Below, in pieces: positions 4,522 through 5,604 of a stretch of 5,604 nucleotides of DNA; within the stretch, counting starts at the first letter, position 1; each line of letters begins with the position of its first letter. The notes beneath the pieces are model-generated. The model worked only from the letters and a program-made list of their open reading frames with translations. It did not search any database and was not told the origin of the DNA. The translations under genes and the position numbers were made by a program. The stretch is from an uncultured Anaerolineaceae bacterium (GTDB lineage Bacteria > Chloroflexota > Anaerolineae > Promineifilales > Promineifilaceae): the NCBI GenBank assembly GCA_937967805.1, contig CALBTC010000270.1, forward strand, positions 1 to 5,604. The letters run 5' to 3'.

Positions 4522-5493
4522 ATGCGTGAATCTCTACTCCTCTCTGAATGCGCCTCTGTGGCCGGCGGTCGCATCTCTAAAAAACGGCCGCGAGTCGTCG
4601 CGTCTACAAAAAAATGGTACGAAAATTCGATGCGCCGCCTGGCGGAAATCATTGGCGACAAGCGGCTGGACGCGGTAACGGCCGTGGATCTGGATCATTT
4701 TCAGGATGAGATCGAGGACCTGGTGACGCTGAGCCCGGCCACGCGCAACAATTACAAGCGTGGCGTTGCCGGCGTCTTCTCCCGCCTGGAGGCGTTGGGC
4801 TACCAGGTGCCGCCAGTCAATTTCGACTACGAAGAGGAGACCAAAGGCGTCAAGCGGGTGAGCGATGCCAACCACCACAAGCTCATGGCCGTGACCGGTG
4901 CGCGTGACGCGCTGATGGTAAAATGGGTCTATGAAGGCGGGGCCAGGGTGGGGGGCTTGAACTCGATGCGGGTCTCGACGACACATTGCTGGCTGACCGA
5001 CGACGGCGAGCTGCACGTGGCGGCCAGGGCCTGGGAGAAGGGGCGCAGGCACAAAAAAGAACAAATTTACTACGGCCTGCATTCGACCGGGCTGCTGCTG
5101 TGCAGCTGGCTGGAAATCCGGGCCAATCTGCTGCACGTCCTCAAAGTGCCGGATCACGATATGCTGTTCGTGAACACGCTCACCGGCAAGCCGATCAGCA
5201 CCCAGTACATCAGCGGCATTTTTTGGAAACTAAAGCAGGCTGCCAAAATTCCGCAAAACGAGCCGGCCAATGCCCACGCCGCGCGTCACGCCTTTGCCAT
5301 TCAGCGACTAAAACAAGGAATGCCGCTCAATGTGGTCTCCAAGCTGCTGGGCCACAGCGACATCAAAACGACGTCGGAAAACTACGTTCGTTTGCAGCAG
5401 CAAGATTTGCAAGAATTTTACTTTGGCGACCGGCCGGAGCAGGTGGAGGACGTGGCGATCAAACGCCTGTTTACCCGCAATGACGAAGAGTGA
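4522..5493 (+). CDS. Tyrosine recombinase (integrase)
   Basis: This 323-residue site-specific recombinase is responsible for integration, and probably excision, of the element at the adjacent tRNA-Gly site. Residues 25-95 form a SAM-like/core-binding helical domain (KKWYENSMRRL, SPATRNNYKRGVAGVF). The catalytic domain follows with R142 (GGARVGGL), a beta-turn lysine near K173-K178, H252 and R255 (HAARHAF), H278 (LLGHSDIKTT) and nucleophile Y288 (ENYVRL). All expected active-site residues are present, so it should be active. The ATG at 4522 is chosen over a GTG at 4468 because AAGGAG (4507-4512) stands nine bases upstream. It is transcribed opposite to all other genes, towards the attachment site 55 bases past its stop. 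Confidence 0.93.
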   Translation: MRESLLLSECASVAGGRISKKRPRVVASTKKWYENSMRRLAEIIGDKRLDAVTAVDLDHFQDEIEDLVTLSPATRNNYKRGVAGVFSRLEALGYQVPPVNFDYEEETKGVKRVSDANHHKLMAVTGARDALMVKWVYEGGARVGGLNSMRVSTTHCWLTDDGELHVAARAWEKGRRHKKEQIYYGLHSTGLLLCSWLEIRANLLHVLKVPDHDMLFVNTLTGKPISTQYISGIFWKLKQAAKIPQNEPANAHAARHAFAIQRLKQGMPLNVVSKLLGHSDIKTTSENYVRLQQQDLQEFYFGDRPEQVEDVAIKRLFTRNDEE

Positions 5494-5548
5494 GAGAAAG
5501 CGGCCGTTAGCTTAAAAACTCCAGAGGTCAGCGGCAGGGCTATCAAAT

Positions 5549-5596
5549 AAGCCTTCCAAGCTCTTGTCACGGGTTCGAATCCCGTCTGCCGCTCTA
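5549..5596 (+). other. attR-type junction: 3' part of tRNA-Gly(UCC)
   Basis: The sequence holds an anticodon loop CTTCCAA (5553-5559, anticodon TCC), the right half of the anticodon stem, a 4-base variable loop, a perfect T-arm (ACGGG/CCCGT around TTCGAAT, 5569-5585), the 3' acceptor strand CTGCCGC (5586-5592) and discriminator T (5593). No D-arm fits upstream: only 10 bases separate a GCGGCAG (5531-5537) from the anticodon stem. The left half of that stem pairs at only three of five positions. This is the displaced 3' end of a tRNA gene after integration with crossover in the anticodon loop. The tRNA 3' end faces away from the integrase, so host DNA begins at about 5597. Confidence 0.75.
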
Positions 5597-5604
5597 ACTT
5601 CATT

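Noticed and set aside
4173..4661. Minus-strand 162-codon frame opposite the integrase start and control region
   Set aside because: It crosses the integrase promoter and N-terminus, has Arg/Ser/His-rich shadow composition, and runs over two better-supported small genes.
4534..5157. Minus-strand 207-codon frame inside the integrase
   Set aside because: It is an antisense shadow of a gene with all catalytic residues; the peptide has no domain-like pattern.
5418..5603. Minus-strand ORF containing QTGFEPVTRAWK
   Set aside because: This peptide is the familiar artefact of translating the antisense strand of a tRNA T-arm.

Overview
The window reads as one end of an integrated mobile element, a prophage or an ICE/plasmid-like island. 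The host is most likely a Chloroflexota (Anaerolineae-like) bacterium. That assignment is an inference. It rests on moderately high GC, a Pro/Thr/Tyr repeat protein of the kind common in that phylum, and strong over-use of the palindrome CGGCCG, often as ACGGCCGTT. No capsid, portal, terminase or conjugation gene is visible, so phage versus conjugative element cannot be decided here.

Right end (about 4309-5604): a plus-strand tyrosine recombinase (4522-5493) has its own predicted promoter. It is followed by the 3' part of a tRNA-Gly(UCC) gene (about 5549-5596), read as the distal attachment junction. The intact tRNA-Gly should lie at the other end of the element, left of the window. Everything left of the integrase is on the minus strand.

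Minus-strand small-gene cluster (4308 down to 3162): a 29-residue single-span membrane peptide (GTG start), a 106-residue three-span membrane protein, an 80-residue helical protein, a 41-residue single-span peptide, a Cys/His-rich putative zinc protein, and a 74-residue aromatic-rich protein. Several are joined by ATGA/GTGA overlaps. None has a known function that I can assign.

Replication module (3156 down to 712): a promoter and a leader with two interleaved inverted repeats, then a NucS/DUF91-like PD-(D/E)XK nuclease that ends early, a 40-codon ORF that may be its shifted C-terminus, a winged-helix replication initiator, and a DnaC/IstB-type AAA+ helicase loader. The initiator gene carries an array of TTGTACCAAT repeats in its middle. 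The repeats fall in different reading registers, so they look selected as DNA. I read this as an intragenic iteron origin, laid out like phage lambda ori inside gene O followed by P. The initiator also has an in-frame TAA that cuts off the first part of its winged helix.

Left end (1-578): a Pro/Thr/Tyr-repeat membrane-anchored protein, translationally coupled to a gene that runs off the window. GC-rich hairpins sit directly ahead of the ribosome-binding sites of several minus-strand genes; two have U-tracts only on the plus strand.
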